Of a stretch of 53,041 nt of DNA, positions 31,779 through 38,668 are shown piece after piece. The position numbers and the translations under genes were made by a program. A model generated the notes under the pieces. That model was given only the letters and a program-made list of their open reading frames with translations, was not told the DNA's origin and ran no database searches. Source of the stretch: Collinsella aerofaciens (lineage in GTDB: Bacteria; Actinomycetota; Coriobacteriia; Coriobacteriales; Coriobacteriaceae); contig NZ_JADNHZ010000021.1 in assembly GCF_015554145.1 (NCBI RefSeq), positions 1 through 53,041 of the forward strand, given 5' to 3'. Each line of letters begins with the position of its first letter. Within the stretch, counting starts at the first letter, position 1.

Positions 31779-32405
31779 ATGGCAAAGTTTGAAGTAAAGA
31801 ACAGCGAGGGCAAGAAGGTCGCCGAGGCCGAGCTCGCCGCTGAGGTGTACGGCATCGAGCCGAACATCCACGTTATGCACCACATCGTCAAGTGCCAGAT
31901 GGCCTCTTGGCGTCAGGGCACCCAGTCCGCTAAGGGCCGCTCTGAGGTTTCCGGTGGCGGCAAGAAGCCTTGGCGTCAGAAGGGCACCGGCCGTGCCCGC
32001 CAGGGTTCCATCCGTGCTGCCCAGTGGCGTCACGGTGGCGTTGTCTTCGCCCCCAAGCCCCGTTCCTACGCTAAGCGTATGAACAACAAGGAGGTCAAGC
32101 TGGCTATGCGCTCCGCGCTGTCCGCCAAGCTGGCCGATGGCGAGCTCGTGCTCGTCGACGACTACGGCTTCGAGAAGCCTTCCACCAAGGCTGCCGTCGC
32201 CATGCTCAAGGCTCTCGGCCTTGAGGGCAAGCGTCTGACCATCATCGTTCGCGATGAGGACGTCAACGCCTACCTGTCGTTCCGCAACATTCCCAAGACG
32301 TTCATCATCACTGCCGACGAGGCCAACACCTACGATCTCGTCAACAACAACGCTGTGCTGATGCCCGCCGACATCGCCGCTCACTTCGGGGAGGTGCTTG
32401 CATAA
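31779..32405 (+). CDS. rplD: 50S ribosomal protein L4
   Basis: Protein of the exit tunnel, 208 residues. The extended tunnel loop is read from GGGKKPWRQKGTGRARQGS and QWRHGGVVFAPKPRSY. AAGGAGAAC precedes ATG 31,779. In E. coli L4 represses the S10 operon by attenuation; here the leader before rplC would be the place to look. Confidence 0.97.
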   Translation: MAKFEVKNSEGKKVAEAELAAEVYGIEPNIHVMHHIVKCQMASWRQGTQSAKGRSEVSGGGKKPWRQKGTGRARQGSIRAAQWRHGGVVFAPKPRSYAKRMNNKEVKLAMRSALSAKLADGELVLVDDYGFEKPSTKAAVAMLKALGLEGKRLTIIVRDEDVNAYLSFRNIPKTFIITADEANTYDLVNNNAVLMPADIAAHFGEVLA

Positions 32406-32693
32406 ATGACCGCCCACGAGATCATCATCCGTCCGATCGTGTCCGAGCGTTCCTTCTCCGGCATGGAGCTGAACAAGTACACGTTCGAGGTCGCCAAGGA
32501 TGCTAACAAGTATCAGATCAAGGACGCTGTCGAGGAGATCTTCGGCGTCAAGGTCGTTCGCGTGAACACCCTGACGGTCAAGCCCAAGACCAAGCGCGTG
32601 CGCTATGTCGCCGGCAAGACCCGTTCTTGGAAGAAGGCCATCGTCACGCTGGCCGAGGGCGACACCATCGAGGTCTTTGGCAACCAGGCCTAA
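32406..32693 (+). CDS. rplW: 50S ribosomal protein L23
   Basis: A 95-residue protein at the tunnel exit, docking site for trigger factor and SRP. It begins MTAHEIIIRPIVSERSF; VNTLTVKPKTKRVRY and TWKKAIV-like RSWKKAIVTLAEGD are conserved. ATG directly follows the rplD stop, with GGGGAGGTG inside the rplD end as ribosome-binding site. Confidence 0.96.
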   Translation: MTAHEIIIRPIVSERSFSGMELNKYTFEVAKDANKYQIKDAVEEIFGVKVVRVNTLTVKPKTKRVRYVAGKTRSWKKAIVTLAEGDTIEVFGNQA

Positions 32694-32710
32694 GACTCGC
32701 TGCTGTTGAG

Positions 32711-32792
32711 TGAGCTCATGCCTCCCAAATAGGGGAGGCGAGAGCTCAAGGTTTCGGGCGTATAAAATGGACACGCCCGGAACCGTGTATAC
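32711..32792 (+). promoter_or_regulatory. Structured region between rplW and rplB
   Basis: The 179-nt gap holds two hairpins: TGAGCTC/GAGCTCA enclosing GCCTCCC/GGGAGGC (32,711-32,748), and CGGGCGT/ACGCCCG with an 11-nt loop (32,755-32,779). It also holds a 25-nt motif (32,768-32,792) matching 22 of 25 positions of one in the rplC leader. No T-tract follows, so readthrough is expected. It may be an internal promoter or an RNA control site. Confidence 0.5.
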
Positions 32793-32872
32793 GTCCGGTG
32801 TCATCGCACCCGAGGCAGAACCTCGAATCCCTGTCTGCGATGGCTAACGGATTCCTATTGAAAGGGATTGTA

Positions 32873-33703
32873 ATGGCTGTAAAGCACCTTAAGCCGACCT
32901 CCGCTGGTAGGCGTTGGCAGACGATCTCCGATTTCTCCGAGATCACCTGCACCAAGCCCGAGAAGTCTCTTCTCGAGCCCCTGCCCAAGAAGGCCGGTCG
33001 TAACAACAACGGCCGCATCACCACCCGCCACCAGGGCGGCGGCGTGAAGCGTCGTTACCGCGTGATCGACTTCAAGCGCAACAAGGACGGCGTGCCCGCC
33101 AAGGTTGCCACGATCGAGTACGATCCGAACCGTTCCGCTCGCATCGCTCTGCTGCACTACGCTGACGGTGAGAAGCGCTACATCCTGGCCCCCAAGGGCC
33201 TCGAGGTCGGTCAGACCATCATGTCCGGTTCTGACGCCGACATCAAGCCGGGCAACGCTCTGCCCCTCGCCGACATCCCCGTCGGTACGCTCATCCACGC
33301 CGTCGAGTTCCAGCCGGGCAAGGGCGCTGCTATCGCCCGTTCCGCCGGTAACTCCTGCCAGCTGATGGGTAAGGAGGGCAAGTACGCTATCGTCCGTATG
33401 CCTTCCTCCGAGATGCGCCGCATCCTCGTTACCTGCCGCGCCACCGTCGGTGAGGTCGGCAACGCCGATCACGCCAACATCGTCATCGGCAAGGCCGGCC
33501 GTAAGCGTCACATGAACGTGCGCCCGACCGTCCGCGGTACCGTCATGAACCCTGTCGACCACCCGCACGGCGGTGGCGAGGGCAAGAACCACACCTCTGG
33601 TCGTCCCTCTGTTACCCCCTGGGGTAAGCCGACGAAGGGCCTTCGTACGCGCAAGAAGAAGAAGGTCTCGAACCAGCACATCATTCGTCGCCGTAAGAAG
33701 TAA
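32873..33703 (+). CDS. rplB: 50S ribosomal protein L2
   Basis: One of the most conserved 50S proteins, needed for subunit joining; 276 residues. ATG 32,873 follows GAAAGGGATT and gives [15 protein letters not shown]; the frame is open 25 codons further but without homology. [19 protein letters not shown] and the functional [14 protein letters not shown] with its histidine are intact. Confidence 0.97.
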   Translation: MAVKHLKPTSAGRRWQTISDFSEITCTKPEKSLLEPLPKKAGRNNNGRITTRHQGGGVKRRYRVIDFKRNKDGVPAKVATIEYDPNRSARIALLHYADGEKRYILAPKGLEVGQTIMSGSDADIKPGNALPLADIPVGTLIHAVEFQPGKGAAIARSAGNSCQLMGKEGKYAIVRMPSSEMRRILVTCRATVGEVGNADHANIVIGKAGRKRHMNVRPTVRGTVMNPVDHPHGGGEGKNHTSGRPSVTPWGKPTKGLRTRKKKKVSNQHIIRRRKK

Positions 33704-33735
33704 TTTCGGATACCGAGTTTTAGGAGAAAGCACTT

Positions 33736-33996
33736 ATGAGCAGAAGTCTCAAAAAGGGCCCGTTCGTGGAGACTCGCCTTCTCTCGCGTATCACCGCGAT
33801 GAACGAGGCTGGCAAGAAGGACGTCGTGAAGACCTGGTCCCGCGCGTCCACCATCTTCCCCGAGATGGTTGGTCACACCATCGCCGTCCACGACGGCCGC
33901 AAGCATGTGCCCGTGTATGTTACCGAGTCCATGGTTGGTCACAAGCTCGGCGAGTTCGCGCCGACTCGTACGTTCCGTGGCCACAAGGCCAAATAG
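33736..33996 (+). CDS. rpsS: 30S ribosomal protein S19
   Basis: An 86-residue protein of the 30S head, contacting tRNA with S13. [39 protein letters not shown] and the end [14 protein letters not shown] are typical. TAGGAGAAAG precedes the ATG. Confidence 0.97.
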   Translation: MSRSLKKGPFVETRLLSRITAMNEAGKKDVVKTWSRASTIFPEMVGHTIAVHDGRKHVPVYVTESMVGHKLGEFAPTRTFRGHKAK

Positions 33997-34010
33997 GGGG
34001 TTAACCGTAA

Positions 34011-34382
34011 ATGGCAACTAAGTCTATTGAAACTGAGGCCACCGAGGTTCGCGCCGTCGCTAAGTACGTGCGTGTTTCCCCCAGCAAGGCCCGCCTGGTG
34101 GTCGATCTGATCCGCCGCAAGCCTGTCGCTCAGGCCTTCGACATCCTCCACTTCTGCGACCGCGCCGTCGCCGTGGATGTCGAGAAGGTTCTCCGTTCCG
34201 CCGTTGCGAACGCCGAGAACAACAACGGTCTGCGTGCTGACAACCTGGTTGTCGCCGCTGCCTATGTTGACGAGGGTCCGACGCTTAAGCGCATCCGTCC
34301 CCGCGCCAAGGGTTCCGCTTCTCGCATTCTGAAGCGTACTTCCCACATCACCGTCGTCGTTGCTCCTCGAAAGGAGGCGTAA
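34011..34382 (+). CDS. rplV: 50S ribosomal protein L22
   Basis: Lines the exit tunnel with its beta-hairpin, [17 protein letters not shown]. Length 123 residues. The N-terminus [21 protein letters not shown] is typical, with about ten extra residues. AGGGGGTTAA precedes ATG 34,011. The macrolide-relevant hairpin shows no insertion or deletion obvious by eye. Confidence 0.96.
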   Translation: MATKSIETEATEVRAVAKYVRVSPSKARLVVDLIRRKPVAQAFDILHFCDRAVAVDVEKVLRSAVANAENNNGLRADNLVVAAAYVDEGPTLKRIRPRAKGSASRILKRTSHITVVVAPRKEA

Positions 34383-34388
34383 AGCTGT

Positions 34389-35099
34389 ATGGGTCAGAAA
34401 GTCTACCCCACCGGCTTCCGTCTTGGCATCACCGAGAACTGGCGCTCCCGCTGGTTCGCAGAGAAGGATTACGCTAAGACCCTCGGTAACGATCTCGAGA
34501 TCCGCAAGTACCTCGAGAAGCGTCTTTCCCGCGCAGCTGTCTCCCGCGTCGAGATCGAGCGCGCTGGCGACAAGGTGAAGGTCATCATCCTCACCGCTCG
34601 CCCCGGCGTTGTCATCGGTAAGAAGGGTGCCGAGATCGATACCCTCCGCACCGAGCTCGAGAAGGTCGCTGGCGTCTCCAAGGGCCAGCTCTCCGTCGAC
34701 GTTGTCGAGATCAAGCGCCCCGAGCTCGACGCCAACCTCGTTGCTCAGTCTATCGCCGAGCAGCTCGAGGGCCGCGTTGCCTTCCGTCGCGCTATGCGCA
34801 AGGCTGTCCAGTCTGCCCGCAAGGCCGGCGCTAAGGGCATCCGTATCCAGTGCTCCGGTCGTCTCGGCGGTGCCGAGATGGGCCGTCGTGAGTGGTACCG
34901 CGAGGGTCGCGTGCCTCTGCACACCCTCCGTGCCAAGATCGACTACGGCACGGCTGTCGCCAGCACCACCATGGGCGCTTGCGGCGTGAAGGTCTGGATC
35001 TACCTGGGCGAGAAGCTCCCGGGCCAGCCCGTTCCCAACCCTGCACTCGAGGGCTCTTCCCGTCCTCGTCGTCGTAACTCCGAGAGGAGGGGTCAGTAG
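34389..35099 (+). CDS. rpsC: 30S ribosomal protein S3
   Basis: mRNA entry-channel protein, 236 residues. The KH domain has [17 protein letters not shown], and the C-terminal domain [28 protein letters not shown] in the rplV end serves ATG 34,389. It overlaps rplP by one base. Confidence 0.97.
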   Translation: MGQKVYPTGFRLGITENWRSRWFAEKDYAKTLGNDLEIRKYLEKRLSRAAVSRVEIERAGDKVKVIILTARPGVVIGKKGAEIDTLRTELEKVAGVSKGQLSVDVVEIKRPELDANLVAQSIAEQLEGRVAFRRAMRKAVQSARKAGAKGIRIQCSGRLGGAEMGRREWYREGRVPLHTLRAKIDYGTAVASTTMGACGVKVWIYLGEKLPGQPVPNPALEGSSRPRRRNSERRGQ

Positions 35100-35602
35100 T
35101 GCTTGCCCCTAAGCGTATTCTTCACCGCAAGGTGCAGCGTGGCTCCATGAAGGGCCAGGCCAAGGGTAATACCGAGCTGCATTTCGGCGAGTTTGGTATC
35201 CAGGCTCTCGAGGCCCATTGGATCACCAACCGTCAGATCGAGGCCGCTCGTATTGCCATGACCCGCTACATGAAGCGTGGCGGTCGTGTCTACATCACGA
35301 TCTTCCCCGATAAGCCCATCACCAAGAAGCCTGCCGAGACTCGCATGGGTTCTGGTAAGGGTAACCCCGAGGAGTGGGTGGCCGTCGTCAAGCCCGGCCG
35401 CATCATGTTCGAGGTCAAGGGCGTGCCCGAGGAGGTCGCTCGCGAGGCTCTGCGTCTTGCACAGCACAAGCTTCCCATCAAGACCAAGATTGTTGCTGCC
35501 AAGAACGCTGAGCAGCGCATCGAGAAGGAGATGGCTGAGGAGGCCGCTCTCGAGGCCAAGTGGGCTGCTGAGGACGCCGCCGCCGCCAAGGAGGAGAACT
35601 AA
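35099..35602 (+). CDS. rplP: 50S ribosomal protein L16
   Basis: tRNA-contacting protein near the A site. The first 138 residues are standard ([39 protein letters not shown]). About 30 residues rich in Ala, Glu and Lys extend the C-terminus, to 167 in all. The GTG start overlaps the rpsC stop. Confidence 0.96.
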   Translation: MLAPKRILHRKVQRGSMKGQAKGNTELHFGEFGIQALEAHWITNRQIEAARIAMTRYMKRGGRVYITIFPDKPITKKPAETRMGSGKGNPEEWVAVVKPGRIMFEVKGVPEEVAREALRLAQHKLPIKTKIVAAKNAEQRIEKEMAEEAALEAKWAAEDAAAAKEEN

Positions 35603-35817
35603 TGAAGCCCGCAGAGATTCGTGAGCTCTCGGACGCTCAGCTCGTTGAGAAGCTGAAGGAAATGCGCGCCGAGCTCTTTAACCTTCGTTTCCAGATGGCC
35701 ACCAGCCAGCTGGACAACACCGCTCGCGTCAACACCGTGAAGAAGGACATCGCTCGCGTCCTCACGGAGCAGCGCGCCCGCGAGATCGCAGCGGAGAAGT
35801 CCGCTGTCGCCGAGTAG
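35602..35817 (+). CDS. rpmC: 50S ribosomal protein L29
   Basis: A 71-residue helical hairpin at the tunnel exit; [20 protein letters not shown] and LFNLRFQMATSQLDN are diagnostic. Its ATG overlaps the rplP stop (TAATG), with GGAGGAG upstream. Confidence 0.95.
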   Translation: MKPAEIRELSDAQLVEKLKEMRAELFNLRFQMATSQLDNTARVNTVKKDIARVLTEQRAREIAAEKSAVAE

Positions 35818-35833
35818 GACCTAAGGAGAGAAC

Positions 35834-36094
35834 ATGACTGATTCGCGTAACTCGCGTAAGGTCCGTACGGGTGTCGTTACCTCCGTCTCCGGTGCCAAGA
35901 CCATTGTTGTCACCATCACCGAGCGCAAGCGTCACCCCAAGTACGGCAAGATGATGACCAGCTCCAAGAAGCTGCACGCTCACGACGAGGAGTGCACGGC
36001 TGGCGTGGGCGACACCGTCCGCGTTATGGAGACCCGTCCTATGTCCAAGATGAAGCGTTGGCGCCTCATCGAGGTCGTCGAGCGCGCTAAATAA
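35834..36094 (+). CDS. rpsQ: 30S ribosomal protein S17
   Basis: An 86-residue OB-fold protein binding 16S rRNA early in assembly. TGVVTSVSGAKTIVVTITER, HPKYGKMMTSSKKLHAHDE and ETRPMSKMKRWRLIEVVE are conserved. AAGGAGAGAAC precedes the ATG. Confidence 0.96.
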   Translation: MTDSRNSRKVRTGVVTSVSGAKTIVVTITERKRHPKYGKMMTSSKKLHAHDEECTAGVGDTVRVMETRPMSKMKRWRLIEVVERAK

Positions 36095-36121
36095 GCAGTC
36101 GCTCTTACGACTTGTACGTTT

Positions 36122-36187
36122 CCGAAGATGTGCGTATGCCTGGCTTGCATACCACGGGCCGTATAAAGGCTGCGCACCTCTCTTCGG
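36122..36187 (+). promoter_or_regulatory. Predicted three-way-junction leader of rplN
   Basis: The 118-nt gap between rpsQ and rplN can fold with a closing stem CCGAAGA/TCTTCGG (36,122 and 36,181), GTGCG/CGCAC (36,130 and 36,173), and two branches: GTATGC/GCATAC (36,134 and 36,147) and GCC/GGC around GTATAAA (36,158-36,170). It is a candidate cis-regulatory RNA; no known L14 leader is matched from memory. Confidence 0.5.
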
Positions 36188-36212
36188 TTCTTAGTTCGGA
36201 GGAACATCTACC

Positions 36213-36581
36213 ATGATTCAGATGCAAACCATGCTGAACGTCGCCGACAACTCCGGCGCTCGCAAGATTCGCTGCATCAAGGTGCTTGGCGGTTCCAAGC
36301 GTCGTTATGCAGGCATCGGCGATGTGTTCATCGGTGCTGTCCAGGAGGCTACCCCTGGCGCCAACGTCAAGAAGAAGGACGTTGTCCGTTGCGTCGTCGT
36401 TCGCACCGTTAAGGAGATCCGCCGCAAGGATGGCTCCTACATTCGCTTTGATGAGAACGCCTGCGTTGTCATCAACAACGATGGTTCGCCCGTCGGCACC
36501 CGTATCTTCGGGCCCGTCGCTCGCGAGCTTCGTGACAAGAAGTACATGAAGATCGTCTCGCTCGCTCCCGAGACCCTGTAG
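36213..36581 (+). CDS. rplN: 50S ribosomal protein L14
   Basis: A 122-residue protein at the subunit interface. [33 protein letters not shown] and the end [16 protein letters not shown] are typical. GGAGGAAC precedes ATG 36,213. It starts the sub-operon that would normally continue through L24 and L5. Confidence 0.97.
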   Translation: MIQMQTMLNVADNSGARKIRCIKVLGGSKRRYAGIGDVFIGAVQEATPGANVKKKDVVRCVVVRTVKEIRRKDGSYIRFDENACVVINNDGSPVGTRIFGPVARELRDKKYMKIVSLAPETL

Positions 36582-36594
36582 TTAGGGGAGATAT

Positions 36595-36900
36595 ATGTAT
36601 ATCAAGAAGGGCGATAAGGTCCAGGTTCTCTCTGGTAAGGATCGCGGCAAGCAGGGCGTTGTCCTGCGTGCTCTCCCCGCCGAGAACAAGGTCGTTGTCG
36701 AGGGCGTTTCGGTCGTCAAGAAGGCCGTCAAGCCCAACGCTGCCAACCAGCAGGGCGGCATCGTTTCGCAGGAGGCTCCCATCGACGCCTCCAACGTCAA
36801 TCTCGTCTGCCCCGAGTGCGGTAAGGTTACCCGCGTCGGTCACGAGAAGGACGGCAAGAACAAGCTGCGCGTCTGCAAGAAGTGCGGCCACAAGTTTTAA
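36595..36900 (+). CDS. rplX: 50S ribosomal protein L24
   Basis: Assembly-initiator protein, 101 residues. The KOW motif is [20 protein letters not shown]. The C-terminal [15 protein letters not shown] with CKKCGHKF forms a Cys4 zinc-ribbon-like end, seen in many L24 proteins. TAGGGGAGAT precedes ATG 36,595. The gene normally next, rplE, is absent. Confidence 0.97.
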   Translation: MYIKKGDKVQVLSGKDRGKQGVVLRALPAENKVVVEGVSVVKKAVKPNAANQQGGIVSQEAPIDASNVNLVCPECGKVTRVGHEKDGKNKLRVCKKCGHKF

Positions 36901-36926
36901 GCTGCCCGCAACATCAAGTTGCTAGC

Positions 36927-36960
36927 AAAGGCCCGGATGCCACGGCACCCGGGCCTTTTT
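36927..36960 (+). terminator. Intrinsic terminator after rplX
   Basis: GGCCCGGATG and CACCCGGGCC form a 10-bp stem (one wobble) around CCACGG, followed by TTTTT, 30 bp after the stop. It shows that the transcript ends at rplX. Confidence 0.92.
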
Positions 36961-37667
36961 CTATCCCCACTCGATGGCTTCGGTTCTGCCGTCCCGTCAT
37001 TCCGGTTGCATCCAGTTTTCGGTGCCGTCTCGAATCGAGTGCCGCCAGGTGACACCCTGTCGCGTTTCGTCGGCTTCGGGGACAAAAGTCGGGACAACTC
37101 CAAAAACTATTTTCGAACTCAGGGCTTTGAGTTTTTGTTTTTGTCCCAAAGGGCGCGGCGGGATGCCTTTGGAGGCTCGATAGCGCCGAAAACGCCCGTT
37201 TTGAAACTTAAATGCCTTTTCGCGTGCAAGCCGCCAGCTGCAATAGGAAGTGAATCAACGCAGGTGGCTTTCAAGCAGTTTGCAAAACTGCAGGTCGCAG
37301 GTCTTCATTGCCAGTAGGAGAAATGAGTAGTCTCAGGTGGCTTGCCCATGAGTTGACGAACGGGATTTGAGATTACGCTGACGTCCGGAAACGCTTCGAG
37401 CACGGCGTTACGTTTTTGGGGTTTGGGCGTAGCCCCTGCACCCGCGAGCGCGGGCCTTAAGCCCGCCGAGAGGGTGACGCGTCGAAAACGAAGGGGAAAG
37501 AGAGAAGGGGCCGTCCCTATCATTCAGGTTGCGACCGAAGAAGACAAGGAGACCCCCTGAGCCTGAATGATGCCCCACAGACCGCGTCCGACCGAGCTCA
37601 AGCCGAGCTTTTCCTGACGTCCGCCTTCGCGAAGATGATGGCTGGATTGGCTATGGATTGGCAACAC
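36961..37667. other. Non-coding stretch after the ribosomal cluster
   Basis: About 700 bp without a convincing gene. It holds a long AT-rich hairpin (GGGACAA...AAAAACT at 37,091 pairing with AGTTTTT...TTGTCCC at 37,130) and a 10-bp inverted repeat ATCATTCAGG/CCTGAATGAT (37,519 and 37,562). Short open frames here overlap the terminator or lack a ribosome-binding site. Composition is mixed, compatible with decayed inserted DNA. Confidence 0.5.
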
Positions 37668-38162
37668 TTATTTGGACGATTCCGGGAGGGACGGCCCCAC
37701 CTCCCTGAACTCGACCGGCGACATGTAGCCCAGCGTCGAGTGGATCCTGAAGTTGTTGTACCAGTGCACGTAATCCAAGAGCTTGGCTCGGAGCTCGCGC
37801 GTCCCTCCTCGGTCCTTCGGAGTGGCCGACGATCTCCCCGTTGCAGAGGTCGACGAGCAGGCAGACGTAGTTCCACGACGCCCCGACGCGCACGCAGACC
37901 AAGTCGCTGCATATATGGGTGCACGGCGCCCTGCCGCCGAAGCCGCGCGCGACGACGTTCGACACGTCGGCCTCGTTGACCGCCCCGGGGTGCACCTTGA
38001 ACCTCTTCCTGCCGTATGCGCCGGCCAGGCCGTTCTCCCTCATGATGCGGCAGACGCGGCGCCGGCTGACGGTAACGCCCGACCTCCCGGGCGACGCCTT
38101 GATCTTGCGCGATCCGTTCCGGCCCTTGCTGGCGGCGTGCGCCGCCGCGGCCGCCGTCGCCC
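37668..38162 (-). mobile_element. IS3-family transposase (orfB) remnant
   Basis: Minus-strand sequence encodes parts of an IS3-type DDE transposase: SRRRVCRIMRENGLAGAYG and THICSDLVCVRVGASWNYVC, which includes the first catalytic Asp. A shift to another frame then gives LDYVHWYNNFRIHSTLGYMS and a stop at 37,668. The piece between (second Asp and Glu region) is deleted, and the N-terminal part is missing at about 38,160. It cannot be active. A plausible terminal end is near 37,640, but I cannot define inverted repeats. Confidence 0.82.
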
Positions 38163-38442
38163 CCGACATTAAGGTCCTCAAGGGCCGCGTCGTCTCCGGC
38201 GACCAGTTCGTCTCGCCCGCGGAACAGAAGGAGCGAATCCTCGCGACCTTCGGCGACCTGTGCTGCGAGATGGAGGGCTGCACCATCGCGCAGGCCGCTT
38301 ATCTCAACGGCGTGCCCCTCGTCGTCGTGCGCGCCATCAGCGACAAGCCCTGCGCCGAGGGCCGGGTCGTGACTACAACACTTTCGAGAAGAAGGCCGCC
38401 TGCGACTGCGCCCGCATCGCCGCGCGCATGGTTAAGCTTTAG
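38163..38442 (+). pseudogene. mtnN: 3' fragment of MTA/SAH nucleosidase gene
   Basis: Encodes the C-terminal part of 5'-methylthioadenosine/S-adenosylhomocysteine nucleosidase: VVSGDQFVSPAEQKERIL, FGDLCCEMEGCTIAQAAYLN (with the ribose-binding MEG) and VVVRAISDK. A frameshift near 38,370 then leads to DYNTFEKKAACDCARIA and the stop. The N-terminal half or more is absent and abuts the IS3 remnant. The usual terminator is still present downstream. Confidence 0.8.
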
Positions 38443-38496
38443 GCCCTGCGCGCCGGGGCCCTTCTTTATGTTGGGACCCCGGCGCGCCGGGCCCTT
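38442..38496 (+). terminator. Strong hairpin terminator after the mtnN fragment
   Basis: GGCCC-GCGCGCCGGGG and CCCCGGCGCGC-GGGCC form a 17-bp stem with one mismatch and an 18-nt loop, followed by CTTT. It insulates the downstream regulator gene. Confidence 0.75.
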
Positions 38497-38668
38497 TCCA
38501 AAGCGAAGTGTCGAGCCGAAGTGTTGAGCGTCGGCCCTGAATGTTCAATGGCCGTTGTTTTCTGCCCCTCAAGTGGTGGACTTTTCCTCGGAGCTGTTGA
38601 TTCCCCCACGCGCCCCCTTCCGTTCTCTGTTCTCCCCTTATACTCCTTGTACGAGGAGGTAAGAAGTC

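Noticed and set aside
36919-37317. A 132-codon frame after rplX
   Set aside because: It starts before the rplX terminator hairpin and runs through it, and has no ribosome-binding site and no recognisable domain.
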